The translations under genes were made by a program, and so were the position numbers. Shown one piece after another: positions 29,072 to 39,774 of a stretch of DNA of 64,000 nt. How positions within the stretch are numbered: the stretch's first letter is position 1; every line of letters begins with the position of its first letter. The stretch is from positions 571,001-635,000 of the forward strand of contig NZ_CP060244.1 of assembly GCF_014672835.1 (NCBI RefSeq), given 5' to 3'. The notes beneath the pieces are model-generated. The model did no database searches, had not been told where the DNA came from, and saw only the letters and a program-made list of their open reading frames with translations. This DNA comes from Entomobacter blattae (lineage in GTDB: Bacteria; Pseudomonadota; Alphaproteobacteria; Acetobacterales; Acetobacteraceae).

Positions 29072-30729
29072 TTATATTTTACAACCCTTAAATACCCAAA
29101 ATAAAACCCTTTTAACAAAAGATCTTACCAGGAATTTCAATCCTTTTCTTTTTCTTTTTCTTTTTTTCCATATTTTTATAGCCTCTTGTTCAACCCCCAA
29201 ATAAGCATTGCTCAACAATGGGGTTCTCATTTTAATATTATCCTTATTTCCTTTATAATCGACAATGTCACCTTTCCAATCTTTTCTCTTGATTTTTATA
29301 CCAGCCCCCAAACTCATGGAAAACAGATCAAGAAACCTTCTGGGCCCTACGCCTGTAAAAGGTTCAAATACAACCTTAGTTGTATCCTTACTCCCATCTG
29401 GAATATTTTTAATGATTATAGAATCTTTATGGAGTTCTATAGCTTTGCTTTTCGGGTAAGGTTCAACATACACAACCCTCTTTATACCTGCGGCAACAAT
29501 ATGCTTGGCACAATTATGGCAAGGAAAAGTGGTACAATATAGAGTAGCTTTTTTTGTTGGTGTTCCTACCCTACAACATGAAAGAAGCGCATTCATCTCC
29601 GCATGAACAACACGGCCAAACTCTGTTAAATCTGCAATAGCGGTTTTTTTAAGAATTTTTTCTAATTTTTTTTCAAAAATTTTTTCTGATTCTTCATTAT
29701 TTATTAGGTTATCAAAAATCTTATCTTCTTTTATGCGTGCTATAATATCGTTAATTATGTTTTTTTGCTCACGCTTGTTTGGATCATACCCTAATTTATA
29801 GTCTTTTCCTTCTTTCTCATCATCAACTTTACCGTATATATCCGCTTTTGCCCAATATACTCCACCATCACTTTGCGGCACTTCATTGGCACCGGTTGCA
29901 ATAATCTGTTTTTTACGGGTAATAACAACCCCAACCTGACGGGAAAGATCACCAGAATGGGTAGAGCTGTTAAAAGCCATAAACATGGCAAATTCATCAA
30001 AGGTTGGATTTTTGTATGGGCGCGAAAAAATAAGTTCTAAAAAACGGTCTAAGATATTTTTTACATGATCTATATTTTTCCCAAAGCGAGAAAAAAATCT
30101 GCTAAATGGTAAGTGTCACGGGTTTTTTGTCCATATTCTTCCTCTTCATTTTCATCACTTTTTATCAAATCTTCAGTTTCATTTTCACTAAGCTGTTTTT
30201 CAATCGTCAAATATTCAAGACGTTTCGGTTTTTCAGTGTAAAGACCTAATAAATAGAATCCCGCATCATATACCTTGCGCAAAAAAACAACTTCATCAGG
30301 ATGCTTCAAAGAAAATATAATATAGGCGTTTTTATTATTCATTTTCCTTGAAGAGTTTATTTTACTCGAAATACCCGCAGCCAATATGTAATTTCTATTC
30401 TTTTCTCTTAACTTATTGCCAGCAAGCATAAAGCGCTTTCTTTTGTTAAATTCTTCGGAGTTTTTTTGCCTTTTTCTATTCCAGATATCTTTAAATCTGG
30501 TATCCCATCTTCTTTTTTTAAAAGATTAGCAGTCCAAATTTCATGCACCGTATAGCCATAATTTTTTAATCGGTTTTGTAGCGGCTCTGTAACAAGTTTA
30601 TAGTTTGTTCCAACGGCACAGACAATTCCAATAACCAGTTCACTATTATTAAGATTTCCATCAAGGTAGCGTTCAAGGTCTTTTTTATCTGTATTCTCTT
30701 TTGCCCTGTCCTACAGTGTCTATATCCAT
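29072..30729 (-). pseudogene. Anti-phage dCTP deaminase, frameshifted
   Basis: Three adjacent minus-strand frames plus a short start reassemble into one protein of about 550 residues if three single-base shifts are undone: near 30710 (GG), in an A-run read on the minus strand at 30471-30475, and in a T-run at 30091-30097. The N-terminal part (ELVIGIVCAVGTNYK) is the degenerate P-loop domain; the middle has SLKHPDEVVFLRKVY and THYHLAD-like HLADFF; the C-terminal part is a cytidine/dCMP-type deaminase with zinc motifs HAEMNA and PCHNC. This order is that of phage-defence dCTP deaminases that deplete dCTP during infection. It is A/T-richer than dapB and metK and opposite to both, suggesting transfer. 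Homopolymer indels could be sequencing error, decay or phase variation. Confidence 0.75.
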
Positions 30730-30961
30730 ATCTATGGCCTTTTTTATTTACTAAAAAAATACAACAGGCTTTATTATAGCGTTTTTTTATAAGTTAAAAT
30801 TATATAATTTAATAATTTTTAAAAAGATACCTAATTTTCTTCAATTCCCCTTGACGCTGATAAGATATTGCGCTTAACGATGCTGTATATATTTATTTCA
30901 TCCATAAATCCGTAATTATGGCATTTGCTCTTAGCGTTAAAGAGGTAATCAAGAAAATATC
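30730..30961. promoter_or_regulatory. Upstream region of metK
   Basis: A/T-rich leader with a possible -35 TTGACG at 30851-30856 and only a weak -10 partner about 17 bases later. I looked for a SAM-II or SAM/SAH riboswitch before metK and saw no convincing match. Confidence 0.3.
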
Positions 30962-32149
30962 ATGCGTAATAAAGGCGATTTTCTGTTTACTTCAGAATCT
31001 GTTTCTGAAGGCCACCCCGACAAAGTAGCTGATCGGATCAGTGATACTATCCTTGATACCTATCTCGCAGCAGATAGTGAGGCACGCGTTGCTTGTGAAA
31101 CGCTGGTTACAACCAACAAAGTTCTTCTCGCAGGAGAAATAAGAGGCCCTGCCTCTATTACTGGTGACCTGATTATAGAAAAAGCTCGAGAGGCCATAAA
31201 AGATATTGGATATGATCAAGAAGGATTTTCCTGGAAAACCGCCGATATCCAATCCGTCCTTCATGCCCAATCTGAACACATTGCCCGCGGTGTAGATAGT
31301 GCAGAGGGGAAAGATGAAGGTGCGGGTGATCAAGGCATTATGTTTGGGTTTGCCACAACTGAAACAGAACCTCTTATGCCAGCCCCCATTTTTTATGCCC
31401 ATAAACTTTTACAAACCATTCACGATCTACGCAAAGCCGATGATCAACGTGTGGCAGGCCTACAGCCCGATGCTAAAAGCCAGGTTACCTTACGTTATGT
31501 AGACGGTAAACCTATAGGAGCTACCTCGGTTGTCATTTCAACTCAGCATGATGAAAATATGAGCCAAAGCCGAATTAAGGAAATGCTCCTTGACATTGCT
31601 GAGGAGACCCTTCCCGAAGGGTGGATGTGCCCTATCGATGAGTTTTACGTTAACCCCACAGGAGTCTTTGTGATTGGGGGCCCTGATGGTGACTGTGGGC
31701 TTACAGGACGTAAAATTATCGTTGATACCTACGGCGGAGCTGCCCCTCATGGGGGTGGAGCATTTTCTGGAAAAGACCCCACTAAGGTAGACCGCTCGGC
31801 TGCCTATGCTTGCCGCTACCTTGCAAAAAATGTTGTCGCTTCGGGCATTGCAGACCGTTGTACCCTTCAAATCTCGTATGCCATCGGTATCTCCCACCCC
31901 TTATCTGTTTATGTAGACTTAGATGGCACTGGAAAAGATGTTGATGAGGCCAAGCTAGAGGGTGTTTTACGAGAACTTATGGATTTATCTCCACGGGGAA
32001 TACGAAAGCATCTTCGCTTAAACCGTCCCATTTATACAGAAACATCGGCATATGGGCATTTTGGCCGTGAACCTGATATGGAGAAAGATAATTTTCCATG
32101 GGAGCAAACAGATTTAGTCGACTCCCTAAGGAATGCGTTTAACCGATAA
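30962..32149 (+). CDS. metK: MetK, S-adenosylmethionine synthase
   Basis: A 395-residue enzyme with the family motifs [13 protein letters not shown] (18-30), [12 protein letters not shown] and [19 protein letters not shown]. It makes S-adenosylmethionine from methionine and ATP, in part serving the radical SAM enzyme PqqE and the methyltransferase TrmB next door. The ORF overlaps or abuts trmB. Confidence 0.98.
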   Translation: MRNKGDFLFTSESVSEGHPDKVADRISDTILDTYLAADSEARVACETLVTTNKVLLAGEIRGPASITGDLIIEKAREAIKDIGYDQEGFSWKTADIQSVLHAQSEHIARGVDSAEGKDEGAGDQGIMFGFATTETEPLMPAPIFYAHKLLQTIHDLRKADDQRVAGLQPDAKSQVTLRYVDGKPIGATSVVISTQHDENMSQSRIKEMLLDIAEETLPEGWMCPIDEFYVNPTGVFVIGGPDGDCGLTGRKIIVDTYGGAAPHGGGAFSGKDPTKVDRSAAYACRYLAKNVVASGIADRCTLQISYAIGISHPLSVYVDLDGTGKDVDEAKLEGVLRELMDLSPRGIRKHLRLNRPIYTETSAYGHFGREPDMEKDNFPWEQTDLVDSLRNAFNR

Positions 32150-32912
32150 TACTGTCCTGGAGATGGACTCTCATAAAAAAAGCTTCTTAAGCCCTTTAGC
32201 AGGAGAGGAGAACAGCTCCTCTCCTGCTGAGCGCCTTTATGGAAGGAATAAAGGGCATCCCTTACGTAAACGCCAACAATGGCTCCTAGAACATACACTT
32301 CCTCTCTTACGGGTTGATTTAGAAACAGCCCGTAAAAATCCCCTTCATATTTTTGATCCCCCTTCCACCTCAATTTGGATGGAAGTAGGATTCGGAAGTG
32401 GGGAACATAGTTTAGCTCAATATAAAACTCATCCAGAAGTTGGCTATATTGCGTGTGAGGTTTTTTTAAATGGGGTATGTTCTCTTCTTTCCCAGATAAC
32501 AGAAAACGTCCAAGAACACGATATCCTTTCTTCATCCTTACCCAAAACATTAAAACTTTGGGACAAAGATGCAAGAATTCTTCTTGACGCTCTACCCGAT
32601 GAAACCGTTGAAAAATTTTTTCTTTTATTTCCTGACCCCTGGCCAAAATCACGCCATGCCAAACGCCGTTTTGTCCATCCTGATAGGATAAGGCGTGTTG
32701 CCCGTATTCTCCAGCCAGGAGGAATATGGCGGATTGCTAGCGATGACCCAACCTATCAGGACTGGGTAAAAACTGTGATGAAGGATCAATCTCTTTTTGA
32801 ACTTACCTTTTTTTCAGAGCACCATCCTGAAAACTGGCCAAAAACACGATATGAAATAAAAGCACTCAAGGCCGGAAGAAAACCCCTATTCTGGGAATAT
32901 ACAAAACGCTAG
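32133..32912 (+). CDS. trmB: TrmB, tRNA (guanine-N7-)-methyltransferase
   Basis: A 259-residue class I methyltransferase with SAM loop [10 protein letters not shown], the TrmB phrase [16 protein letters not shown] and C-terminal [12 protein letters not shown]. It methylates G46 of tRNAs. Two starts are possible: ATG 32133, overlapping metK by 17 bases, and ATG 32163, 14 bases after the metK stop; both have a purine-rich sequence but too close to the codon. Confidence 0.93.
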   Translation: MRLTDNTVLEMDSHKKSFLSPLAGEENSSSPAERLYGRNKGHPLRKRQQWLLEHTLPLLRVDLETARKNPLHIFDPPSTSIWMEVGFGSGEHSLAQYKTHPEVGYIACEVFLNGVCSLLSQITENVQEHDILSSSLPKTLKLWDKDARILLDALPDETVEKFFLLFPDPWPKSRHAKRRFVHPDRIRRVARILQPGGIWRIASDDPTYQDWVKTVMKDQSLFELTFFSEHHPENWPKTRYEIKALKAGRKPLFWEYTKR

Positions 32913-33083
32913 CTGCACATAGAATGCGTTCTAACTCCCTCTTATTGGTCTTCGTAGCCTCATCTCAAGCAGCTTACAGCTTCTCTTCTAAGATCATAGC
33001 TCAAACCCTACTGTACCGTTACATGCAGAAAAAAGACGATTACCTGAGAAAGACGAGAACTGGAGAGAAGATGACTTATTTTG

Positions 33084-33743
33084 TTATTTTGCTTTTTCTC
33101 TCATCATTTCGTCTTCCATTTCTTGTGAAAGTCTGGCTTCGTTCCTTTTTAGGAAGAAAATGGAAAAGCCAATTCCTATAACAACACAAACACCAATAAA
33201 AATACCCAATGGGCCAGAAATTTTAACGATTTCCTTCCCCAAGTAATAAGCCCCTAAACTGTAACCACCAGCCCAGGCTATACCCCCTAACGCATTATAA
33301 AATAGAAAACTATGCCATGCCATATGGCTTGCCCCAGCGAGTAAAGCTACAAAAGTGCGAAGAAAAGCCACAAAGCGACCAAAAAAAATAACTTTTCCAC
33401 CGTATTTTCTAAATATAAAACGGCCAAGCTCAAGCCGTTTCGGTGTTAACCCTACTTTTTTACCGTGCTTGTTTAAAAGGGGATATCCATAGTGATGACC
33501 AATAAGATACCCAAAATTATCCCCCATAATTGCCCCGATTATAGCAGCAATAACAACAAAACTGATTTGAATCTTATGGGTGGTTGCACAATAAATAGCC
33601 GTGGCGATCAGCAAGCTTTCTGCAGGCAAGGGTAACCCCATGCTTTCTAGCATAACAACGACCCCAACAAGGCCATACCCATATTGTGCGACAAGAAGGT
33701 CAAAATGCTGAAACAAAGTAGAATCGGTAAAGGATTCGTTCAT
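33084..33743 (-). CDS. DedA-family membrane protein
   Basis: A 219-residue membrane protein with the DedA pattern: LESMGLPLPAESLL near 28-41, GAIMGDNFGYLIGHHYG, FGRFVAFLRTFVALLAGAS and a C-terminal helix. DedA/VTT proteins act in lipid (undecaprenyl phosphate or phospholipid) translocation and pH/envelope homeostasis. Stands between trmB and dnaB on the minus strand, convergent with trmB. Confidence 0.9.
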   Translation of the reverse strand: MNESFTDSTLFQHFDLLVAQYGYGLVGVVVMLESMGLPLPAESLLIATAIYCATTHKIQISFVVIAAIIGAIMGDNFGYLIGHHYGYPLLNKHGKKVGLTPKRLELGRFIFRKYGGKVIFFGRFVAFLRTFVALLAGASHMAWHSFLFYNALGGIAWAGGYSLGAYYLGKEIVKISGPLGIFIGVCVVIGIGFSIFFLKRNEARLSQEMEDEMMREKAK

Positions 33744-33836
33744 AAAAATATTTACAGGGATTAAATTTTAGAAAATGGTCTCCTTTCTAGCCGTAAGGTA
33801 ATTAAGTGGAAGGAACAACCCCTTTTTCCTAAAACG

Positions 33837-35321
33837 TTAATAATCCTGATGAAGTGTGTCTAAATCAGCAAAACGGGTATATTCCCCTTCAAAAAAGAGA
33901 TCTACCTTACCGGTAGGGCCATGGCGTTGCTTTTCTAAAATAAGTTCGGCCCTATTATGGACGGCATGCATATCATCTTGCCATTTTTTTAAGGCCAAGT
34001 CATATTTTTCTGCATTATCAAAGGCAATAGGCTTTGGCATTCGTTGTTGAAGATAATATTCATCTCGATAGATAAACATAACAGCATCAGCATCTTGCTC
34101 AATAGAGCCGGACTCGCGAAGATCAGCAAGCTGTGGGCGTTTATCTTCCCTATTTTCCACCTGACGGGAAAGCTGCGATAGCGCAATAACAGGAATTTCC
34201 ATTTCCTTGGCCAAGGCTTTCAAACCTTGTGTAATCATAGAAATTTCCAACACACGGCTTTCTGGCCGCGTACCAATAGAGGGGCGCATAAGTTGCAAAT
34301 AATCCACCACCACAAGGCTAAGGCCCTTGGTACGCAAAAGCCTGCGGCAACGGGTTCTCATCACCGAAAGGGATAAGGCGGGGGTATCATCAATGAGCAG
34401 GGGCAGGGTTGAAAGCTCCCTTGAAACCTGAACAAATTTATCAAAATCCTTCTGGTTAATCTCCCCCCGACGAATCCGCTCGCTTGATATGCGGGATTCT
34501 TCTGAAAGTAAGCGCGTAGCAAGCTGCTCTGCGGACATTTCCAGCGAAAAAATAGCCACAGAGCCTTTGGCTGTTGGATTATTACGTTTTTGCTCTTGTA
34601 AAAACCGGGCTGCCCCAAAAGCAATTTTGGTCGCCAAGGCTGTTTTTCCCATGCCAGGACGACCAGCCAAAATCAATAAATCGGAAGGGTGAAGGCCTCC
34701 GGTTTTCTTATCCAGATCCTTTAAACCTGTAGGAAGGCCAGATAAACCACTCTGGTTAGAAATTGCACTTTCAGCGATTTGCAAGGCCTCAGCCAAGGCA
34801 CGGTCGAAAGATACGAAACCCTGCGTATTGCTTTTCTCGGTGGCGAGTTGAAAAAGTGCTTCTTCTCCCGCAGAAACCAAATCTAACCCTTGTAAGTCTG
34901 GACGAGCTCCGAAGGCATCATTGATAATATTTTCCCCAATATCAATAAGTTGGCGGCGAATCCACGAATCATGAATAATTCGCCCATAATCGCCTGCATT
35001 AATAACCCCAACCATCGAAACAAGAAGCTGGGCTAAGTAAGCCGTACCCCCAACTTCCTCCAAAAGACCAGAATGCTCAAATTCTGCCTTAAGGGTTATG
35101 GCATCTGCTAAATGTCCATTTTCAATACGCCTGACTATGGCCTCATAAATTTTACCATTAATAGCATCCGCAAAATGTTCCCCCTGTAAAAAATCTGAAA
35201 CCAGATCGTAGGCCTTATTGTTGGAAAGCAAAGCCCCTAAAAGAGCTTGCTCGGCCTGGATATTCGAAGGGGGAAGACGCACGGGAAGGTCAAGCAAAGG
35301 TTTTTCAGAAATACGAGACAT
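33837..35321 (-). CDS. dnaB: DnaB, replicative DNA helicase
   Basis: A 494-residue helicase. The N-terminal collar domain (about 15-120) contains NIQAEQALLGALL; the RecA-like domain has Walker A GRPGMGKTA (220-228), SLEMSAEQL, Walker B VVVDYLQLM and the LRESGSIEQDAD loop. It forms the hexameric fork helicase. The usual neighbours rplI/rpsF/rpsR are absent. It lies about 5 kb from the probable origin. Confidence 0.97.
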   Translation of the reverse strand: MSRISEKPLLDLPVRLPPSNIQAEQALLGALLSNNKAYDLVSDFLQGEHFADAINGKIYEAIVRRIENGHLADAITLKAEFEHSGLLEEVGGTAYLAQLLVSMVGVINAGDYGRIIHDSWIRRQLIDIGENIINDAFGARPDLQGLDLVSAGEEALFQLATEKSNTQGFVSFDRALAEALQIAESAISNQSGLSGLPTGLKDLDKKTGGLHPSDLLILAGRPGMGKTALATKIAFGAARFLQEQKRNNPTAKGSVAIFSLEMSAEQLATRLLSEESRISSERIRRGEINQKDFDKFVQVSRELSTLPLLIDDTPALSLSVMRTRCRRLLRTKGLSLVVVDYLQLMRPSIGTRPESRVLEISMITQGLKALAKEMEIPVIALSQLSRQVENREDKRPQLADLRESGSIEQDADAVMFIYRDEYYLQQRMPKPIAFDNAEKYDLALKKWQDDMHAVHNRAELILEKQRHGPTGKVDLFFEGEYTRFADLDTLHQDY

Positions 35322-35404
35322 TTTGTTTACCCATTATCTATATTCTATAAACCATATGCCAAAAAATAGGCTCATAAGAGAACAAACTTATAAAAAATTT
35401 CAAA

Positions 35405-36613
35405 CTAGAAAAAATCCTTCATCAGTTTATGAAGTTCGCAATAGCCAGCAATAATATGGTAAAAAGAACTTGCGGGAATTTTATCCCCAACAGGGTTATG
35501 GTGTTCATCAAGCTGGTCAGCCCACATTCCAGCAGGGCAATATTGCGGATGAAAATACCGAAAGAGTAAGGCCTTCACTAACTGAATAATATGATGCTGG
35601 ACTTTATCTCGTGGAAAAGAGGAAAAAGCATAAACAGCTGTTTCTGCCCTTAATGCTTCGGTTTGAACCCATAGCCGAGAAGAAGCTTTTTTAACATGCC
35701 CAACATTATCCACGCTATCATAGATAAGGCCAGTTTCAGGATGGATGGCAAACTTACTGTTAAAGGTATAAAGGCGCTCTATATAAGGAAGCATAGAGTA
35801 TCTTGTCAGACGGCTATATTCACTTAATAACCATATCCATTCATAATGATGGCCAGGTTCTACCAAATGCCCCTGTTGCCGGCAAGGTTGCCAGTTTTTT
35901 TCAAAAAATTCCCCAAGTGTATGGTTTTTTTTATTAAATAAATACATTTTAAATAGATCAATCAAGTCTTCTGCAAAGAATAGATCAACCGGGTTTTTGG
36001 TGACTTCGTAAAGGGCAAGGGCTGCTTCAAGCAGATGCATATGGGGATTTTGCTGTCGGCTTTCTTTTCCCACAGGGAAAGTATTTTCAAAACCGCCATT
36101 TTGCCCTTGCATGGTTTTATAAAGCCACCGGATCGTTTCTTGGGCTTTTTCTATAGGTTCTGCCTTTTTAGTCAAACGCCCATACCAGGAGAAGGAAAAA
36201 ATGACAAAAGCTATATCATAAAGATCAGCGGTTTTATCTAATATTTCTCCTGTAGGGGTCAGGGTTTTAGCCCATCCTCCACCTGGTAGAGCAGCATTTT
36301 GCATAAAGTGATAAATGCCATCTGCTCGTACCCGCCCTTCTTCCCAGCCTAAAAAACTCGCCTGTACAAAAGAATAAAGCTGGCGGGCTTGCACTCGTAA
36401 ACGCTTGAAAGGAGGATGGGCGGGTAAACCCTGAAGAGTTAAATATTCCTGTGCACCAAAACGAGCAGGGGAATCCTTATCCCCATCACAACCTATAGTC
36501 CCCCATATTGGAAAGGCTTGGTCTAATAACCAGGAGCGAAAAGCCCTATAACATTCCTCAAGAGAGGAGATTTCTTGAGTAAGGATGTGTTGAAGAGACT
36601 CAGAAGTGGACAT
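35405..36613 (-). CDS. AGE-family sugar epimerase/isomerase
   Basis: A 402-residue protein of the N-acylglucosamine 2-epimerase / mannose isomerase superfamily: an alpha/alpha barrel with RLRVQARQLYSF (about 72-83), QNPHMHLLEAALALYE, EPGHHYEWIWLL and a C-terminal HIIAGYCELHKL. The histidines of EPGHHYEW are the usual catalytic residues. The ATG at 36613 is preceded by AAGG 14 bases upstream; a GTG five codons earlier also fits. It lies after hldE with 37 bases between, so it may supply mannose/fructose-type sugars for surface glycans, which is inference. Confidence 0.8.
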   Translation of the reverse strand: MSTSESLQHILTQEISSLEECYRAFRSWLLDQAFPIWGTIGCDGDKDSPARFGAQEYLTLQGLPAHPPFKRLRVQARQLYSFVQASFLGWEEGRVRADGIYHFMQNAALPGGGWAKTLTPTGEILDKTADLYDIAFVIFSFSWYGRLTKKAEPIEKAQETIRWLYKTMQGQNGGFENTFPVGKESRQQNPHMHLLEAALALYEVTKNPVDLFFAEDLIDLFKMYLFNKKNHTLGEFFEKNWQPCRQQGHLVEPGHHYEWIWLLSEYSRLTRYSMLPYIERLYTFNSKFAIHPETGLIYDSVDNVGHVKKASSRLWVQTEALRAETAVYAFSSFPRDKVQHHIIQLVKALLFRYFHPQYCPAGMWADQLDEHHNPVGDKIPASSFYHIIAGYCELHKLMKDFF

Positions 36614-36650
36614 GATATGTCTGAACACCTTCTAGAATGCTATTAAAGCA

Positions 36651-38111
36651 TTAGGAATGAGTAGGATTTATTTTTTTTACCAGAGAAGTTGTCGAATAAC
36701 CATCTTTAAAAGGAATAATAACCACCTGCCCCCCTGCAGCCGAAACAATATCAGCACCAATGACAGTTTTTAAAGTGTAGTCTCCGCCTTTAATAAGAAC
36801 ATCCGGTAAAATAGCTTCTATTAAATTATAGGGAGTATCTTCTGAAAAAACTGTTACGGCATCAACATAGCGTATCGCAGCCATCACAGCACTACGGGCA
36901 GAAAGTGGAGAAATTGGCCGTTGTGCTCCTTTAAGCCGCTGTACACTTTCATCCGTATTTAAAGCAACAATTAAACGTTCACATTGCTGCCGAGCCTGCA
37001 TTAAAAGTTGAATATGCCCAGGATGGAGCAAATCAAAACATCCATTAGTAAACCCAATACTTAGCCCTTGCTCTCGCCACTGATGAACTTGCTGTTTTAA
37101 ATCCAGTAAAGAAAGAATAGGCGCCATGATAGGCCGATTAGCAGAGCTGTTTTTATCTTGAGCACTTAACTCAGCTGTCACTTCTGCAATACTGGCACTG
37201 GCAGTTCCCAGCTTGCCTACAACCACACCCGCAGCTGCATTGGCAATATGCATAGCCTGAACCAAATTAAACCCTGAACTATGGGCTAGCACTAAAGCAG
37301 CAATGACAGTATCTCCAGCGCCAGAAACATCAAAAACTTCCCGTGCACGGGTCGGCACAGCATGCACAGCCTTAGTGTTTTCTACCAGCATCATCCCTTT
37401 TTCAGAACGTGTCACCAAAACAGAATGAATATGGGCCGTATCAATAATGGTGTAGGCAGCTTCTGCCAGAGCCTCCTCGCTTTCCTCGTAAAGGGGCTGG
37501 GCTGCAAGAAGTTCTTTCACATTAGGTGTGACACAATAAGCCCCCTTATAGCGGGAAAAATCCGGTGTTTTTGGGTCTACAAACACAGGAATATGAAAGG
37601 CTTTGGCCTGTTCTATGGTATAGGCAATAACCTCTGGCGTGCAAACCCCTTTACCGTAATCAGAAATAATCACAGCATTGGCAGACCCAATATGGGTCTT
37701 TACCATTTTTTTTAACTGGACTATTTCTTCTTCTGTTGCAGCCGCCCGGCTTTCCTCATCTGTTCTGACCACTTGCTGGTGGCTGGCAATAAAGCGTGTT
37801 TTACAAATGGTGCTTCGTTGGGACGTAGGAATAAAAAAAACCTGACTCCCTATTTGATCGCCCAATAAACTCTTTAAACGCTCAGCGGCAGTATCATACC
37901 CCACCAGGCCAATCAAAAGGGCTTTTCCCCCCAAAGAGGTAATATTACTCACCACATTCCCTGCCCCACCAGGCATTTCCTTGGCATGGGAAAGATGTAA
38001 AACCGGTACTGGCGCCTCAGGAGAAATACGCTCCATTGTTCCATATTTGTAACAATCCAGCATAATATCGCCCAGGCACAATACAGTAATAGCGGAGAAA
38101 TCCAGCTTCAT
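36651..38111 (-). CDS. hldE: HldE, bifunctional ADP-heptose synthase
   Basis: A 486-residue fusion. The N-terminal ribokinase-like domain (about 1-320) phosphorylates heptose 7-phosphate at C1, with the GAGD anion hole in DVSGAGDT. The C-terminal nucleotidyltransferase domain has FTNGCFDLLHPGH and joins AMP to give ADP-heptose, the donor for the lipopolysaccharide inner core. It overlaps gmk by 4 bases. Confidence 0.95.
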   Translation of the reverse strand: MKLDFSAITVLCLGDIMLDCYKYGTMERISPEAPVPVLHLSHAKEMPGGAGNVVSNITSLGGKALLIGLVGYDTAAERLKSLLGDQIGSQVFFIPTSQRSTICKTRFIASHQQVVRTDEESRAAATEEEIVQLKKMVKTHIGSANAVIISDYGKGVCTPEVIAYTIEQAKAFHIPVFVDPKTPDFSRYKGAYCVTPNVKELLAAQPLYEESEEALAEAAYTIIDTAHIHSVLVTRSEKGMMLVENTKAVHAVPTRAREVFDVSGAGDTVIAALVLAHSSGFNLVQAMHIANAAAGVVVGKLGTASASIAEVTAELSAQDKNSSANRPIMAPILSLLDLKQQVHQWREQGLSIGFTNGCFDLLHPGHIQLLMQARQQCERLIVALNTDESVQRLKGAQRPISPLSARSAVMAAIRYVDAVTVFSEDTPYNLIEAILPDVLIKGGDYTLKTVIGADIVSAAGGQVVIIPFKDGYSTTSLVKKINPTHS

Positions 38112-38758
38112 TTGACTTCAAACCTATCCCCAATAAAGGCTTGTAACCCTGTTTTTCTTCGTGCGGTCTCAATACGTGCGGCAGAGAGTATGGCTGTGGC
38201 TTCCTGAATAGCCTGGTCGAGATCGGTATTAATAATTGTATAATCAAATTCCTGCCAATGAGATATTTCCTCACGAGCAGCTTTCATACGATGATGAATT
38301 TCATCTGGATGATCAGAGGCCCGTAAATTGAGCCGCCTTTCCAATTCCTGAAGAGAAGGGGGGAGCACAAAAAGACTTACCACATCCTCTGGAAGATGAG
38401 ACCGAATTTGCCTATGCCCTTGCCAATCAATATCAAAAATAAGATCCTTGCCTTCGGCAAGGGCTTTTTCAACTGGGGCACCAGGGGTTCCATAACCATG
38501 TCTAAATACCATGGCCCATTCCAGTAACGCTTGCGTTTCTATTAACTCCTTAAACACTTTTTCGCTAACAAAATGATAATGCACGCCATCCACTTCACCA
38601 GGGCGGGGTTTACGGGTGGTGACAGAAATAGAATGGGATAAATTTGGCTGAGCAGCTCTTAAAGCATTCGCAATTGTAGATTTCCCAGCGCCAGAAGGCG
38701 CTGAAATAACAAAACAGACCCCACGACGGCTTATAGGGGGTGCAATGGAAGGGGTCAT
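38108..38758 (-). CDS. gmk: Guanylate kinase
   Basis: A 216-residue kinase with P-loop SAPSGAGKST (19-28), TTRKPRPGEVDGVHYHF for GMP binding and IDWQGHRQI. It converts GMP to GDP. First gene of the gmk-hldE-AGE run. Confidence 0.96.
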   Translation of the reverse strand: MTPSIAPPISRRGVCFVISAPSGAGKSTIANALRAAQPNLSHSISVTTRKPRPGEVDGVHYHFVSEKVFKELIETQALLEWAMVFRHGYGTPGAPVEKALAEGKDLIFDIDWQGHRQIRSHLPEDVVSLFVLPPSLQELERRLNLRASDHPDEIHHRMKAAREEISHWQEFDYTIINTDLDQAIQEATAILSAARIETARRKTGLQAFIGDRFEVK

Positions 38759-38939
38759 ATTGTAAGTTTTCCTGAAAAACTAGGTTCCATTGTCCAAAAC
38801 AAATACTGCTACTCTGAAAGAAAATCGAGATTATGTCAGGTTATATGAATTAAAATGCCTGAATTTGATCATCATGTCGTTTAAAAAAACGTTTCACGTT
38901 CTTTTTAAGTATGATGGTATCACTACACCAAACTTATTT

Positions 38940-39015
38940 TGGTGGAGCCAAGGGGAATCGAACCCCTGACCTCCTGAATGCCATTCAGGCGCTCTCCCAA
39001 CTGAGCTATGGCCCC
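38940..39015 (-). tRNA. tRNA-Ala (anticodon GGC)
   Basis: A 76-base cloverleaf on the minus strand with acceptor GGGGCCA / TGGCTCC, anticodon stem CCTGA/TCAGG, loop ATGGCAT (anticodon GGC, reads GCC), T-loop TTCGATT and encoded ACCA. Confidence 0.95.
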
Positions 39016-39116
39016 TTATATAACCCATGTTGCAATAGTAACTCTTGCAACATGGACAACGAATAATTTCCCTGCTCGATATAGCCGGTGTTTTCCCTTT
39101 AGGCAATACAAAAAAG

Positions 39117-39752
39117 TCATTCTTTCACGATCTTTTTTTTCTGTAAAAAAGAAAGGATAGGCAATAAGGGTAAACCCAGTATGGCGGTATAATCTCCTTC
39201 TATCGTCTCAAACAATCTTATCCCATAGCTCTCTAGCTTATAACAGCCCACAGATTGTAGGCACTCTTCTCCAACATGATGAAGATAGGAATTTAAAAAT
39301 TCATCCGTAAAAGGGCGCATTGTCATAAAGCTTTCCCTATAAAATTCTGCTTCCTTTTTCCCATCCCTAAAAATTACAGCTGCGGTATGAAGGATATGGG
39401 TTTTTCCCCTTAAAAAAATTAAATGTTCTTTTGCTTCTTCAACAGAGACAGGTTTATCAAACCATCTCTCATTGCACGTCATAATCTGATCAGCCGCAAT
39501 AATGTAGCCATCTTGTTTTTCTGCCTGTTTTTTTGCTTGAGCCTTTTCACAAGCCAACCATAAAGCAGTTTCTTGCGCAGAATAGCCCTTTTTTTTGGCC
39601 TCAATCTTAATTGTGTTTTCATCAACAGCTGGATTATACGCAAAAACCTGCAATCCTGCCTCTTGCAGCAATTTTAACCTTATAGAAGACTGGCTGGCTA
39701 AAAAAAGAGCCGGGGTAGAAACTTGCATAAAATTTTTTGGAGTCGTTTTCAT
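39117..39752 (-). CDS. Maf-family nucleotide pyrophosphatase
   Basis: A 211-residue protein with the Maf signatures LASQSSIRLKLLQEAG, AVDENTIK, IIAADQIM and the C-terminal YKLESYGIRLFETIEGDYTAILGLPLLP. Maf proteins hydrolyse noncanonical nucleotides to monophosphates. The start at 39752 has GAGAG upstream; the frame runs on to 40019 through the origin region, which I judge non-coding. In many alphaproteobacteria maf lies beside the origin next to hemE. Confidence 0.92.
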   Translation of the reverse strand: MKTTPKNFMQVSTPALFLASQSSIRLKLLQEAGLQVFAYNPAVDENTIKIEAKKKGYSAQETALWLACEKAQAKKQAEKQDGYIIAADQIMTCNERWFDKPVSVEEAKEHLIFLRGKTHILHTAAVIFRDGKKEAEFYRESFMTMRPFTDEFLNSYLHHVGEECLQSVGCYKLESYGIRLFETIEGDYTAILGLPLLPILSFLQKKKIVKE

Positions 39753-39774
39753 GATCTCTCTTTTATTGCAAAAA

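Noticed and set aside
30730-30961. SAM riboswitch upstream of metK
   Set aside because: No SAM-I, SAM-II or SAM/SAH core pattern could be recognised by eye.
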